DNA of 64,000 nucleotides from Phlebopus portentosus (taxonomy: Eukaryota > Basidiomycota > Agaricomycetes > Boletales > Boletinellaceae): NCBI GenBank assembly GCA_037892935.1, contig JAYXKI010000006.1:1674001-1738000 (forward strand), given 5' to 3'. Below the pieces are notes generated by a model. The model saw only the letters and a list, made by a program, of their open reading frames with translations. It had not been told where the DNA came from and made no database searches. The position numbers and the translations under genes were made by a program. Below, piece by piece: positions 46,164 to 59,588 of this stretch (within the stretch, counting starts at the first letter, position 1; each line of letters begins with the position of its first letter).

Positions 46164-46501
46164 AGAGAAAAACTTGAGTCATAAAGTTGCGCAGGGCAGA
46201 GTTTATGTACCATGTACCAAGGGTGAGATATAACCCAAGAACTATTCAAACAGAGACCGTTAAGCTGCCGAAGATTGATGCATCGGTATCCGAGCTTTCA
46301 AAAGTTCTATCTTTACATGCTGGACAAAATGAAGCGGAGATGCGACAGTGAGACAAATCGCGCTGTAGGGAATCCCCACGGCAAACTGATAATCAACGGA
46401 CACGAGACGCGCGGTAGGCGTACGATAAAGATGAGTTGTAGAAGCGTTCATGAATTTTGGACTTCTATACACACCGAGTAATGAAGACCGGATTCGTCGT
46501 T
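46164..46501. other. intergenic: DUF6533-B promoter, NCS2 3' flank
   Basis: Short frames only; both flanking genes read leftwards. No repeat or RNA recognised. Confidence 0.4.
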
Positions 46502-48354
46502 TTACAAAAGAAAATCATTGACAACAGCTTTCATCGTCTCCTGGCTCATTGTAGAGGCCGACCAGATCTCACCCGCCTCGGTGCCGGATGGTTCGGGTGA
46601 TAGGATGGGTATCAAGGACGCATTCGTCCATTGAGGTAGGATTATTGGTTCGTTGCCAGCGGCGGAAGACCGGGAAGACTTGCTCGTGAGATGCGTATGG
46701 CATGCGTAACATAATCGTGATGATAGATGTCGACAATCGGCTTGCGGACCATTACGTTGCCTCAACTCGTCTGAGTCCTCCTGAGATTCTACAGAGTTGT
46801 TATCAGTCTGAGACCGGACCGATATTCTAGCTTTCCAGGCTGGAACACCGGAAGGCATTGCTCTGCAAGACATTCAATTAACGGGCGTATTTAGGTACAG
46901 TCGAGTTCCTACCTCTCGCACAAAACACAACAGTCTTGAGCTTCGTCCTTTGCAACAACCTTGTTACAGGTTCGGACGATTGTTGAGACCGTTGACGGGT
47001 AGTCTCTCTCGAGCCCGACGATGAAATCTTTCGAAGGTTGGTTAAGATCAGTACCGGACAGTCAGATAAAGGCGACCATGGCGCACTTTTCGTTAAAGAT
47101 CCAATCGTCTGCTTCCCTGTTGTGCCTGAAAGTTTCCCCTTCCCTACAATCGAAAGCTGTTTCCAATAAGCCCATGCTGTGCACTCCTTCATACCAATAT
47201 CTTGCAACGGTCGGACAATTTTAACAGGCATTTCTCCTCTCCGATCATCTGCACCATCGGTGCCTGAAGGATCTCGCCATTCCTCAGAATATTCGTCGCG
47301 GAGATTGAACCCACCACCCTGAGCGACTGAGGTGATAAGGGAGATGGATAGTGATGTGAGCGAAGTTCCGAGAGCTAAGTGTGAGCACTGCAGACGACGA
47401 GCGGTGTATACAAGGAGGAGACGTGTGAGGACCGAAACAGTGGCTTGTACCGCGGTTTGTGTGGGTAGAGAGGAGAGATATAATCGAAGTAAGGAGATAG
47501 GCGTATCATGCGACGTGTCGGACGGCAAAGTCTCACGGAATAAGGGAAGGTCTGGTGTAATGTGAGTAACCTGTACAGAAAAGATGCTGCCGAACTACCT
47601 TCGCTGGCGAAAGTTGCATACAATGAATGCCTCGTGTTCCGATCACTGACTTTACCCCACCACACAGGATCAAAAGCATCCTCCAATCGTGCTGAGACAA
47701 ATTCGAAATCCTCGTTTCCCTCGAAATACTTCCGAATCTCGGCGCTACGATCGTTCAACTAACAAGTACTTAGCAAACTTGAAAGGAAAGTAGTATTGAT
47801 TATCATTACCTCCGGAAATGCACCGCAGACTTCAACATAGCATGCATATGCCTTCGCCCATACCCTTTTGTTCCTCGGATGGCTCTTTCCGCCTTTGCCA
47901 TTTAGGCTAGCACCATTGACTGACGGAAAGTACGTGCTGGACAATAAATCCAGCAACACGGTTGACCCCAGGCCTCCAGAGAATCCGACAAGTAGATTCC
48001 CTGATGCCTTAAGAGCTGTTCTTTTCGAAACCTGTTGGGACTCATTTACGTGTGGTTCGATGCTGCGCCGGAATTTCGTCCTGACAAGTGGAAAGAAGCA
48101 GTTCCTGTATCGACTCAGATCCTGGTCAAGAGCAGTCGAAGGGCTTAAACTCGCTCACTTGCAATATACAGTGTGACGAATAACGAGATTCCCTCTTTCT
48201 GTTTTGCATTTAATACACCAAGTCGATTTGTCGAATTTTGTTCGTCCTAATGAGAAGGCAAACTATGCAGTCATGGCGATGACCCGATGAATGTGTATAG
48301 CTTACTTTCCATTAAGGTATCCGTTACATCTGCTGCAGGATTCCCACAAGACAT
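46502..48354 (-). CDS. NCS2: cytoplasmic tRNA 2-thiolation protein 2
   Basis: Ncs2/Ctu2, partner of Ncs6/Ctu1 in 2-thiolation of the wobble uridine of Lys, Glu and Gln tRNAs. The start MSCGNPAADVTDTLME precedes an exon with a CxxC zinc-ribbon half (CIKCKTERGNLVIRHTVYC). FFPLVRTKFRRSIEP and the PP-loop NLLVGFSGGLGSTVLLDLLS follow, showing an SGGxxS nucleotide-binding motif. Next come LALGTSLTSLSISLITSVAQ, GGGFNLRDE, VKIVRPLQDIGMKECTAWAY and the C-terminal PSGVPAWKARISV with LCYACHTHLTSKSSR. The family features are complete. At least six exons. Divergent from the cytochrome b561-like gene across about 600 bp. Confidence 0.88.
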
Positions 48355-48961
48355 TTTGCCGTGAATAAATGCAATGCAAGCAAAAAGGAAATGATTTAAA
48401 TGAATAGAATTTAGTGAGCTCTGACTCGTCGGACTAACATCAAAAATCTCAGCGCACGTGATACAAATTCTTCTTTCGGAAATCACGGCGTCGATCACGT
48501 CAGTGACCGACCAGCATCAAATCAAGTTTGCCAGATTTGTCTTCTTTATCCTCCGATGACTTATCTCACGAGCGTCGGAAAGAATCCATACTTAACGCAT
48601 TTCAATCGACCACGTCAGCATTGTAAACTTTTCTGCGGGATTCACTGCAGTATCGAAGGAACGACACAGGGGTAGCGATCGATCGCCCAGGAACACGGGA
48701 TCTAGCCTACCAACAAGCCCGCAAAATCGTTAGCCACGATAGGTCGGAGGCCGTGCAACGGCCGCGAGCGTGTGTACGTGTCTACGTTAAAGGGGAAGGA
48801 ATGACCGCTAAAGTCGGATTCAAACAGTCCTGGCTTGATTTATTAGGGACCGGCCGCTCACACCCCCACTCACTCACACATCACCTTTCCATGACACCTT
48901 TTCTCACGACGGCTGGGCTTGAACGTCAGATTTGAGCGCGAGTATCCATATTTAAAGCAGG
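48355..48961. promoter_or_regulatory. bidirectional promoter NCS2 / cytochrome b561-like gene
   Basis: 607 bp between divergent start codons. No gene recognised; the frame at 48753-48935 has no matching features. Confidence 0.4.
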
Positions 48962-50383
48962 ATGTCTGGGAATCTGGGGATTGAGTCTGCTGCTTTGTAT
49001 TCGCCCCTCCCACAAGCCCCATCTGCGTCGCGAGCGCTCCTTGAAGCAGAAGAAGAGGCTAATAACGACTTCAGCGCAGACAACGAAGTGGACGTCCTGG
49101 ACTTGCAGAATAGACATTCACGCCAGAACTTGGCTTACCGATCTCACTCTTCCTCGCCTTCTCCGTACACGGACAACCCAAAGGACAACAAGACCATTGA
49201 AGCGCTTGAGATGGCGGCTTATGAACCTGAGTTAACGTATGGAGGATCATATGGAACGAGCCAGACGGACATCGTTAATACTGCCCCTGTGAAGGAGGGC
49301 CGGAAGGGTGATAGGACGGCGGTGTATGTCACTATTGTAAGTGTCTTCGTGTATCCTTATCTATCCACTTTCTATCGCCGTCGCGCCCGAGCCGAGCGGA
49401 TGGCACTTCCAGATGATGGAAAATAGATAAACACATTTTTTGCTTGTTGCTCGCTGTATTCGTTGGTGAACTGACGGTGTCGAAACATCTTCGGTGCTCC
49501 ACAATATGGTCTTTTCTAGGCATCCCTTGTAGTGAGTTGATTTGTATCTTTCCGTCATCCCAAAACAACTCCACTGAGCGCTCGATGGGACGGTCAGACG
49601 ATGATGTTTGGAACTTGGCTACTTGTTTTCCTGAATAAGCCTTCTCAACTCGGCTTGTTCGCAGCGCATCCACCGTTGCAAACTTTGGCGGTAACCTGCT
49701 TTGGACTGGGTCAGTGATCTTCCGGTGTTCTAAAATACTCAAAGTGAAAAAGAAACTTGCTCACAAGCTTGATTTCTAGGTATATTACTCCTTCAACCTA
49801 CCTCGCAACCGAAGACGAAGGTTCAAGGACTTGCTCGGCACCGGCTGGTTATTCTTGGTATTGGCCTACCTTCGATTATCATCGGCACAATAGTTATTTT
49901 CGTGAACAAGAGTATTCATGAAGCACCACACTTCGTTACCTGGCATGCCGTAAGTATATTAACTGACGGGGTGATGCCCGGTGCTCAAAGCTTCTTTCCT
50001 CGCAGACTTTCGGTTTGATTGCTGTTGTATGGATGGTGATCCAGATGTTGCTCGGTGGACTAAGTGTTTGGTTTGGCGGTCGTGCTTTCGGAGGCGGAAT
50101 GAAAGCGAAAAGCGTGTGGAAGTACCATCGGTTCGTTTGCATCCTTCAAGAACTAAAAAGTAAGGAAAGCTGATCATCACCTTTTTTTTTTTTCAGGGCA
50201 TCTGGTTACCTGCTGTTTCCATTATTCCTGATGACGATTGCGGTTGGCGGAAACTATTCGGATTGGACGACGAGTAAAGCGAACGTGGGTGTGCGAGTGT
50301 TGCTGTACACATTGGCTCCGATTTTCGCACTGGTGGGGCTGTGGAGCCGCGTGCGGTTATCAAAAATGAATTTCAGACAATGA
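48962..50383 (+). CDS. cytochrome b561-like membrane protein
   Basis: The start MSGNLGIESAALYSPLPQAP opens a hydrophilic, presumably cytosolic head of about 125 residues. After intron(s) near 49337 the membrane domain follows: MMFGTWLLVFLN, LGLFAAHPPLQTLAVTCFGL, GILLLQPTSQPKTKVQGLAR, HRLVILGIGLPSIIIGTIVI, HEAPHFVTWHATFGLIAVVW, then KSVWKYHRASGYLLFPLFLM and VGVRVLLYTLAPIFALVGLW. The regularly placed His residues (AAHPP, ARHRL, TWHAT, KYHRA) fit the four haem-b ligands of cytochrome b561 proteins, which move electrons across membranes. The exact exon between 49440 and 49590 is unclear. It is a family-level assignment. The stop follows MNFRQ. Confidence 0.75.
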
Positions 50384-50937
50384 AAAAGGCGGGGACTAGT
50401 CGTGTGTACTTCTATCTAATAAGAGCTTGAGATATGATTCGATGTCGACTTGTTATCATAATGGACTTTCTTCGGGCTTCGGTGTCGAGAAGTTGGGATG
50501 CGAGTATCCGTTTATTTTTTTTTCTTGCGGGAGGGAATTATGATGTCAATTCACTTGGCAAGGCACAAATACACTCGGATCGGAAGAAGCTTCGGCGCTG
50601 AAAATATCCATCATTCGTGCACATTCTACTGCCGGAACACCGCAAACATTATTTTTTTGAACTCGTACCAAATGAAGAATGACCAAACAAAGCGAAAACT
50701 GGTGAAGAAAAAGGAAGAGAACAAGAAAAGGCTCGCCGAGAAGACTAACGGATCGGGAAGAGTGGAGCTTACGTTCTAGATCGTCGTGCGTCATGCTCAC
50801 GTGAAGGAACTCCACGTGATGCACGCTAAATTGCCGAGAGCTGGCCCCACCTGCCGAACATATTGGGCAACAAGTGCGAGTGCTGCTCTGACTCTGCCAG
50901 TGCACACTTCGCATGTTGTCCGTAACTATTATCTAAA
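50384..50937. promoter_or_regulatory. upstream region of hybrid histidine kinase gene
   Basis: 555 bp between co-oriented genes, holding the b561 3' flank and the kinase promoter; contains a T-run near 50510-50524. No gene recognised. Confidence 0.35.
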
Positions 50938-53900
50938 ATGGGTCCCGACGCTGACCCGCGCTCAAAAGACGCCTGCCACGGTGGCGAGAAAGACGCGTCG
51001 CGCGGTCAGGTCAATGCTGAAGCATCGGCCGCAACTCTTGTCGCCGCGGACGATGGTCGCGTTCAGCCCCTCCTCGATCAGCTCAGCCCCCAGATGGCTT
51101 TGGGTTCTTCCACTCTATCTGGACGTTCTATATCCGTAGTCGCACCCTCCTCGTCGCCAATGGCTTCGCTGGGCTCGGGGGGACTTATCGATATCCCTGC
51201 TGCACCGGACGTGGACTTGCCTTCCACGGAGCGGCCGAACGCGCGGGAGCTCCACGCAACTAATTCTGGTCCGAAGGTAAATTCTGCCCTGTCACCTGGC
51301 ACTCAAGCCAAGCTGCAAAACCGTCTGTCATCGCAAGGACAAGGTATGTTGGCTTATTTGATTATTTCATGAAGGCGAGCCGACCATTGCAAGGCGCAGA
51401 TCGTAATGCATCATCCCGGACATTACATCCCTAGTCGCGGCGTCGTTGGCCCAGCTGCCCTCTCCTGCGCCGTTAACTAGAAATGATAGCCAGCAAGCCT
51501 CTGCCCAGATATTACAGCCTCAGTATCTCCCTGGTAGTTATGACTGGCCCACTTTTGTTGTTGCGTACGCCGCAGGCAGATGGAATCCTCATCGCATTCC
51601 ATCAGCTCCTCAGCCTACTGTATATTCGACGCCTGCTACGCCCGGAATCCTAGCTTTTAAATCGAAAGGCTCGACTGGCAGCGAGAAGGGATCATCAAAT
51701 ACCAGCACAACTACCGTTGAACCCTTCACGCTGTCCATGTCGACACCTCATCTTTCCCCTCAGCCACCGAGTGGGCCTGGGACAGGTACAGATAGCAGCA
51801 CTTCTGTAAGTGACATCTCGGGACTGTCACATGTCACCTCGAGTTCTGCGCCGACTTCAGCCAGCTCAAAGGCTGGATCGCCTGCTCAACCAGGAGCTTC
51901 TGCGAAGCCTACTGTAGAATCTATACCAGTTTCGCAAGAATCTCCACCTGACCTCTCAGCCTCTTTACCTCCAGAAATTTCGCCACTGACCGGTATGAGC
52001 CACCGCCGTGCGAGCATTGGATCTTCTTCTCCCCGTGGAAGTAATATGCGAATTCCTTTACCTCCACCCTCGATTACGGGTGGTAGTGGAAATACTCCCC
52101 TCCACATTCGGAACGCATTATTCTCTCCTTCGCACCCTCATGCCCCCCAATTACAGCCACTAGTACCCCTCGTCGCTACGCCTGGTTCAGAGTCCGTGTA
52201 CTTCTCTGCAGCTTCAACAATGCCTTCGGGGCCAACCACTCCCGATTTGACAACTGCCGCTGCAACAATGCGCTGGGCTGCATCTTCACATCCTTCTCTT
52301 GCCCCACTAGCCATTCCTAGTCCCGAACACGAGCTGACTGATCCCATGCGGGGTATGACAGTTTCGATGCCCGTTGACGAAATGAATGACACTGAAGAGG
52401 AAGGTAGCTCGGATAACGGAAACGGTAGTCGCAAATGGTCTGGACTTGGCATAAGAGCTGGGAAAACAAGAAGAAGAGGTTATTACACGAGGGGAAAAAC
52501 CGCGAGTCAGACGCGTAGGATATGGGAGAAATTCATCGGTGGTGAAACTCACCAGTCCTCCAGCGAGGATACTGAGGTTGGTAAGAGCGATGACGAGACT
52601 CTTCATCTGCCTTCGGAGCCGATACATTCTCGCCGGCATGAGGGTCGAACAGTCTCCACCGCATCATTATTACCTACAATTGAAGCGAGTCCATTAGGTA
52701 GTCCTGCCAGAGAGGTTCCAAATGAAAGATTCCCGTCCCGAGAAGAACACGCCGTTAGCGCATCTGCCATTCCTGAAGATTCTCATCGCGCGCATTCTAC
52801 GTCCCGTAGTTCGTCCGTACCTGCACCCTCCTCCCAACCGCTCCTACGCTCGGCGTCGGACGAGGATTCCAAATCTCCTTTTGCGTATCAGACAGATTAT
52901 TTTGGACTAGCGGTCCGTAATGACACTCAGACCATGGCTTCTTCTATGTGTCCAGCGTCTATGCCTGCTGCAGAGAGCAAAAAGGAGGACGTATCATCAA
53001 CGCAGCTCGACCTCGTTCCAGAACGGGAGTTTGACCCGTCTTCTCAAAGCGTCAGCTCTGTACCGCTTTCGTCAAGTTCTCAGACGAGCGAAACTAGCCG
53101 GCTTTCTGACCCACCATCTTCATCTTTGCAAATATCCCGTCCCAGCTTACAGACTCCTGCTTCACTCTCGCTTCCGGCCACTCCGATGCACCGTGATATT
53201 CTGAATCGTCAATCCTCCTCTCCTCTACCGGCTCGCTCAGGTAGTGTAGATGATGGCGAAGTAGATGAAGGAACTCCACTGGCCGAGCCAACGCCCGCTA
53301 CGACGGTCCCCGGGCGACGGGCTACCTTTGACATCTCGAAACTGCGTCTTGGCATGTCCATCTCTGTTGGTGCAAAGGCGAAGATATCAGATAGGCCTGG
53401 GCTTTCTCGCGCACAGTCAATGAAGGCAATGGGATCCGGTCATGTCTCGATGAGATTAACGCGAGAGGAAGAAGAGTACCTTGATAAAGGGTATCTTGTG
53501 CCTCCGTTCCCGCGAGACGAGGCTGAGCGACGGCGAGCGCTGCGCAAGTGCGTGATTTCGAAATGCTTTCGCATGCATGTCTTAACGACGTTTCGGCTTA
53601 TTTTATTCCATGTTTCACGGCACAGGTTCAACATCGTGCACACGATGCCCGATGTAAACTTCGATAGGATAGCGTATCTGACCAAACTCGTCTTCAGCAC
53701 CAAAATTGTCGTCGTCTCTCTTATCGACGAAGATGAAGAGTAAGACATCATTACAATTGAGGATATCTACATTATACTGATGACTTCTTGACATGTTGTC
53801 AGATGGTTCAAGATGGAATGTGGGTATTTCGGGCTAGGCTGTACTCATTGACCGAACTAAGGTATCTCCTCGCATGCTTTTTTCTCACGCAGCTGGGATG

Positions 53901-56900
53901 GGCATGCAAACACTCCCGCGAGACATTTCATTCAGCGCGCATGCAATACTCCAAAGGTGGGCTGTTGCTAATTTTTACGTAATGGACCAGACTGTATACC
54001 TTGTATAATAGAGGTGATGAACCTACGGTGGTATTGGATACCCGACGGGATTGGCGGTTCAGTATGAATGTGAGCACTAAATTATTATTATTTAGACATG
54101 TACTGAGGATGCGGCATAGCCTTTGGTTGTGGAGCGCCCTTATGTTCGCTTCTTTGCCTCCGCACCTTTACGGACTTCAGAAGGCCATAATGTTGGATCG
54201 TAAGGATTCGTTAGCCGCTTCTTTATGGACATACTGTACTGAACGTATGTCTCACATAGCTTATGCGTAATGGATGACCAGCCCCACTCAGAATTTACGC
54301 CTCGGCAACGACATACTCTCAAGGAATTTTCTGTAATCACATTTCACTTGGTCCCGATAACCTGATACTCACTTACTTGTTTCAGGCTATCGTTATGAGG
54401 GAAATGGAGTTATGGAAGGACAAGATCCAGTTGCGGATTCGAGATCGCATTCAAACGTCTATGGAACAGTTCACGCGCGAATGCCTTGAAATAGATGTCG
54501 AGGATACAGCCTCGACTCACGGTGTCCTTAAGGCAGGTTCCATGGACCGCGTGTACGACCGCGCAGCGAAGCTCGTAAGAAAGACGCTGGACGTGGAGGG
54601 GGCAACGGTCATGGATGTCTCGCTTTTTGATGTTCTTGAGACTACGAAAGCCGAGGGTGCGATCTCGATTGTGTGTCACCATGGCGATTGCGTAGGAGAA
54701 GGTCAAGCAGCAATTACGACGACGACGACTCATTCTATTCCGACGGATGAATACCAATCTTTTATGGAATTCTTCTCTAAGTATCCTGAAGGGAAGGTTG
54801 CTGAAGGCATTATTCCGAAATGTTTCCGATCGATGTTGCCGACCCGTATTCAGCATGCCTTGAGTACGTTCCCTTGCATTCTCTGACGCGACAACCTCAC
54901 TGAAGGTCACAATTGTTATTAGTCGTTCCCATCTTCAATATTGACAAGAGGCCGTTCGCTCTGTTATGTGCATATAATACCGCTGATCACGTCAAACCGT
55001 TTGTGAGCATTGCTACTGGCAGTTCTTTATATCATCTTGCTTACTTCGATTAGCTGGAGGGCCACGAGCTGTCATACCTTCGGGCCATTGGTAAGGTTTA
55101 TTAATGTTTAACGTATCCATTCGCTCATTCCTAATTGTTCTTAGGTGTCATAATACTGAGTGCGGTACTGAAGCGACGTATGATTCTCGCAGACAAATCA
55201 AAGAGTCTATTCATTTCAAAGTATGTCACATGTTTTCACAGAAGTGCCGCACGTATTAAAATACTACCGCCTTCCAGCATTTCGCACGAGCTACGAACGC
55301 CTCTGCACGGAGTGAGCAGTCTAACAGATGCTTGCTTATATCCTTCTCTGATGGTCATTGCTAGATCCTTGCGGCTGCTGAATTGCTGGCCGATACTGAG
55401 CTTGATGACAATCAGTCCTCATTCTTGCGCACGGTACAGGCTTGTGGGACGTCTTTGGTCGAGACGGTCAACCATGTTCTAGACTTCACCAAGTTGAGCG
55501 GGAATTCTAAGAACGGCGGTGTCGAGAATGTCATTCATCCCAGCAAGTGAGTGTTGTTGAACTGTGTCCTGTTTCCGCTCCTGATGTCGTGGAACAGAGT
55601 TGACCTCATGCAACTTGTCGAGGAGGCCGTTGAAGGTTGCTGGATCGGGCATCGTGCGCGCCTGCCAGCGAGCTCAGAAATTGGATCGGTTTATGCACCA
55701 CCACTATCAGGCTCACAATTTTCGATCACACGAACACCTGTGGAAGTGGTAATCGAGGTGGGGCTCCGAAATGAGGGCTGGCAACTTATCTGCGAGAAAG
55801 GTGGCATCCGGCGAGTTCTGATGAATCTTATCGGGAATAGTTTAAAATTCACCTCAGTGGGTTGTACTGCCTGTTCCTTCAACGTACCAACCCTAACTTT
55901 CTATAGAATGGCTATGTGCACGTCCTACTTCGGGAACTTCCAAACGCCATAGATACACCGTCTGGTAAAGTCAAGATTGAGCTGGCGGTAGTTGATACCG
56001 GCAAGGTGAGTTTCTTGGGACTCGTAGGCATTTTTCACTTCTAACAATACTACTCAGGGTATTAGCAAGGAGTTTCTGAAGGTAGTTGATCATCTCATCT
56101 GAATTTGTTCTTAAACTAATGGTTCTTCTAGAATCAACTATTTCACCCCTTCTCGCAAGAAAATCCTTTGCAGTCTGGAACGGGGCTTGGCTTGGCAATC
56201 GTCAACAGCATAATTCGGTCGGAGTCCGTCAACGGACAAGTCGAGGTTTCGTCTACTGAGGGCGTAGGGACAGACATCCGAATCACTTTCGATGCTGATG
56301 TTCCCGAAGACGAGCAGCCGTCTGAGATCGAGAAGCTTGAAATGCAGGGTAGGCAGCCGACTGTTTCCATGATTGGATTCGACGACGGATCGAAAGGCAC
56401 GGCGCTTTTAAGGGAAGTCTTACTAAAGTACCTAGAACATTGGTGGGGATTCCAAATCGTGCCTACAGCGGATGGTGCTCTAGGCGATATCCTTGTGTTG
56501 AACGAGGATACTAAGCTGATTTCTCACGCAACCGCTGCTAGAGACACTTCTCGGCCCTTTGTTCTGTTGACTTCATCTCGGGCTGACGCGGAGACGATGG
56601 CTACGGTGTATGATTTCGAGCGTCTGGGTGGATTTGTTCGTCTAGTCTCCAAGCCAGCTGGCCCGTCTCGATTGCGGCAGGTACTAAGGGCCTGCGTGCA
56701 CATTATACATTTCAAGGAGAGCGCACAGCGTTCGGTGTCACCTGAGCCTCAGCGCTCTAGCACTTCACCTCCTGCAGGACTTCCCAGTGAACTGATTCCC
56801 GGTCAAACTGGAATATTACGAAACACATCGCAACAATCTGGAGAGTCTACTCCCTTAAGGCCCAGGATGACACCCAGAGCAAATACGTTCCATCCTGTAT

Positions 56901-57682
56901 TATCCAAGCGAATCTCGATACCTACTCCTAAAGTCTCTCCACCACAAGAATATCCGAGTAGTCCTGGAGATACAACTATCACTATTGGCGCGGGAGGTAC
57001 ACTTCTGAAGTCATCTGTTGGTACATGGAGTAGGCAAGGTAATAACAGGACACGAGTACTTGTCGTAGAGGACAACCAGATTCTTCGTGACCTCCTGTGA
57101 GTGACACGCCAGTCTCATCTCCTTCCCGCTCTGAGTCAGTTTTTCTTTCATAGGTCACGATGGCTTCGGAACAAGGTAAGAATATGCTCATTATACTACT
57201 TTCTTCGGATATTGACTTCTCATTTTCCTCAGGGATACGATCTCCAACATGCTACAGATGGCCGAGAAGGTGTGGACGCCTTCAAAAAGACAGACCATAT
57301 CGAGTACGTCTTTCTTTATATTGTCATCACCATTATACCTACACCTCTATTAGCATCGTTCTTGTGGATCTATCAATGCCGGTACTTGACGGAATATCTG
57401 CGACTGCGGAGATTCGCGAAATTGAGGCCAAGCGACTTCTTGAACATGCAAGGTCGCAAATGGGCACGGAGCCTCCACGTCCGGTGAAGATTCTCGCTTT
57501 GACAGGCATGTCTTCGCTTGAGGACAAGAGACGTGCCTTTGAAGCGGGAGTTGACGGCTAGTACGTACTCGACCTCCTTTGCTCGCTTGAGGAGGTAGCT
57601 CAATATGCATTAATCTAGTCTCGTCAAACCAGTCGCTTTCAAAACCTTGGATGCCATGTTTCACCAACTAGGTGTCTCATAG
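50938..57682 (+). CDS. hybrid histidine kinase (GAF-HisKA-HATPase-REC)
   Basis: Soluble sensor kinase of the fungal class with a GAF domain, probably group X. The N-terminal ~750 residues are Ser/Pro/Thr-rich and probably disordered. Then FNIVHTMPDVNFDRIAYLTK, VFSTKIVVVSLIDEDEEWFK, MQTLPRDISFSAHAILQ and PYVRFFASAPLRTSEG form the GAF domain. The phosphorylated His is in ISHELRTPLHG, then ILAAAELLADTELDDNQSSF. ATP-binding N-box GIRRVLMNLIGNSLKFT, G1 VDTGKGI, G2 GTGLGLAIV. The receiver carries RVLVVEDNQ, VLVDLSMPVLDG (phospho-Asp) and FLVKPV. It would pass phosphate through Ypd1 to response regulators; the signal is unknown. More than ten exons; ends HQLGVS at 57680-57682. Every required catalytic residue is present. 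Confidence 0.9.
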
Positions 57683-58556
57683 TGAGGGGCCGTTGGTATT
57701 CGTCATCCATTGTATTGCAGCATCACCTCTTGGTTCTGATGCACGACCATACGTAAATATGCCATTCAGCGTGGTCATTGATGTCCTTACACTGATTCGT
57801 TGCGGTGACGACATGAAAGACTATTGTTTCGAGTGCTTGGCTTGATAGATGGCCGTCGGGAATGCGTCAGGTCGAACATACCTTCATCGAACATACCCTC
57901 TCCGTACCTATAGTTTGCGGATAACTGCTGTTCCTCTTATATCTCCTTCTGTAACCTTGTTACCCGCATAATTCATACCTTTGCTCGCCTCCCCTCCATC
58001 AATTTGTCATTACTGATCATCCATCGCCTTTTTTTTTTTCATTTCTTGTCTGATATATTTACTTTCTATCAGCATTAGTCCCACATCCTCACATTGCATG
58101 CATGTCTTATTATTGCTCCACCATGCCGCCTATCGTCATGAAATTGTAGCACTATAGAGTACATACATTAGGTCAATACTGGTATTTCGCGACATAATTT
58201 GCCTCGGCCAGCTACTTGTGCTGATCCTTGTTATTTTGTTTTCTTGATCGCATATCTGCATAGCACTATGTATTACGCCTCGTATCACATTCGCAAAATA
58301 AAGCACTTGTTTCGAGTTGGGAGAACTAACTGTGCACAACAGAGAGCATTAAGCATAGAAATCTCTAAGCGCCAGTATGGATATTCCACATCATCTTTAA
58401 ATAGCAAGCCCACACAATCGTGAGGTCTCATGAACAGGGTTTAATTCCTCCAACATAAGAACAATAATAGGCAAGGATGTTCGAGAAGTCCATACTGCTG
58501 TATATAAGCGACATGTATGTCTCTCAGCCTTATCGTGCTCACCAACGGTAAGCGTA
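57683..58556. other. intergenic: kinase 3' flank and lactonase-like promoter
   Basis: About 870 bp without a recognisable gene. It contains a T-run near 58028-58040. A TATATAA element (58501-58507) is placed 50 bp before the next gene. Confidence 0.4.
58501..58507 (+). promoter_or_regulatory. TATA box of metallo-beta-lactamase gene 1
   Basis: TATATAA about 50 bp upstream of the ATG at 58557, on the coding strand. Implies a short 5' UTR. Confidence 0.5.
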
Positions 58557-59465
58557 ATGACCATCGTCCCGCCTCTACCTCCACCCGGCATTAACCAGCC
58601 CTATTGCGATGTCTCCGCTCTCGAAGGAGGCCTCCTACATATGCCTTGCTGCCTTTTCGTTTCCACAGCCCCGGAGGACGAGAAACGCGTAGTGCCCTCG
58701 CTCTCGTTCCTCGTCACGCACCGCAACTCGGGCACGCGCATCGTCTTTGACCTCGGCATACGAAGCGACATCCAGAACTATCCAGAGTTCACGAGGAAGC
58801 GGTTGTCAGAAGTGTTCAATGCAGGCGTGCCATGCGACGTTCCTACGGCGCTTGCAAAGGGCGGGCTCTCGGTGGAGGATATCACGCATGTATGCTTATC
58901 CCACTGCCACTGGGACCACACGGGAAACCCCACGCTGTTTACCAAGGCGAAGTTCCTTGTCGGTGGAGACGCGCGAACGCTCTTCGAGCCTGGGTATCCT
59001 GAAGACCCAAAGAGCATTTTCCCATCTGACCTCTTACCGAAGGGACGAACAGAGTTTCTTGACGTCACCACGGGTGCCTGGAAGCCAATCGGTCCGTTTC
59101 CTCGTACATTCGACTATTTCGGAGATGGCTCGTTATATTTAGTCGATGCACCGGGCCACTTAGCCGGACATATGAACTTCTTGGTACGAACGTCACCAGA
59201 CGGGGGATGGATCTACCTCGCTGGAGATGCCGCGCATGACTGGAGACTCATTCGTGGAGAGGGAGAGATCGCAATGTATCCTGCAGATGGGGGAGGCTTG
59301 ACTTGCATCCATCAAGACAAAGAGCAGGCGAAGGCGACTATTAAACGTATAACCGACGTGCTCACGCTACCCCGCGTCCGTGTGATCTTGGCACACGACG
59401 GCGAATGGTATCATAAGAACAAGGATAGCGACGCATTCTGGCCTGGAAAAATACGGTCTCTCTGA
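58557..59465 (+). CDS. metallo-beta-lactamase-fold lactonase-like protein 1
   Basis: Single open frame of 302 residues with no intron, unusual among its neighbours. Zinc ligands of the MBL fold are all visible: HCHWDH (HxHxDH) in CLSHCHWDHTGNP, His in DAPGHLAGHM, Asp in LAGDAAHDW, and final His in LAHDGEWY. The arrangement resembles AttM/AiiB-type N-acyl-homoserine lactonases and related fungal hydrolases, but the substrate cannot be read from sequence. A paralogue lies 2.3 kb away on the opposite strand, with ATG17 between them. Both share PPxPxxNQxYCDVSAxE at the N-terminus and FWPGKIxSL at the C-terminus. No signal peptide, so probably cytosolic. Confidence 0.88.
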   Translation: MTIVPPLPPPGINQPYCDVSALEGGLLHMPCCLFVSTAPEDEKRVVPSLSFLVTHRNSGTRIVFDLGIRSDIQNYPEFTRKRLSEVFNAGVPCDVPTALAKGGLSVEDITHVCLSHCHWDHTGNPTLFTKAKFLVGGDARTLFEPGYPEDPKSIFPSDLLPKGRTEFLDVTTGAWKPIGPFPRTFDYFGDGSLYLVDAPGHLAGHMNFLVRTSPDGGWIYLAGDAAHDWRLIRGEGEIAMYPADGGGLTCIHQDKEQAKATIKRITDVLTLPRVRVILAHDGEWYHKNKDSDAFWPGKIRSL

Positions 59466-59588
59466 TTATCCGCGATAATATGTCAACATCTTGTAATAAA
59501 GATAGGATGCATATCAATATTAATGTACGCACCAGTCGTATACTGAAGAATAACGATAACAACAGTCCAGAAAATACTCTAAGATAAT

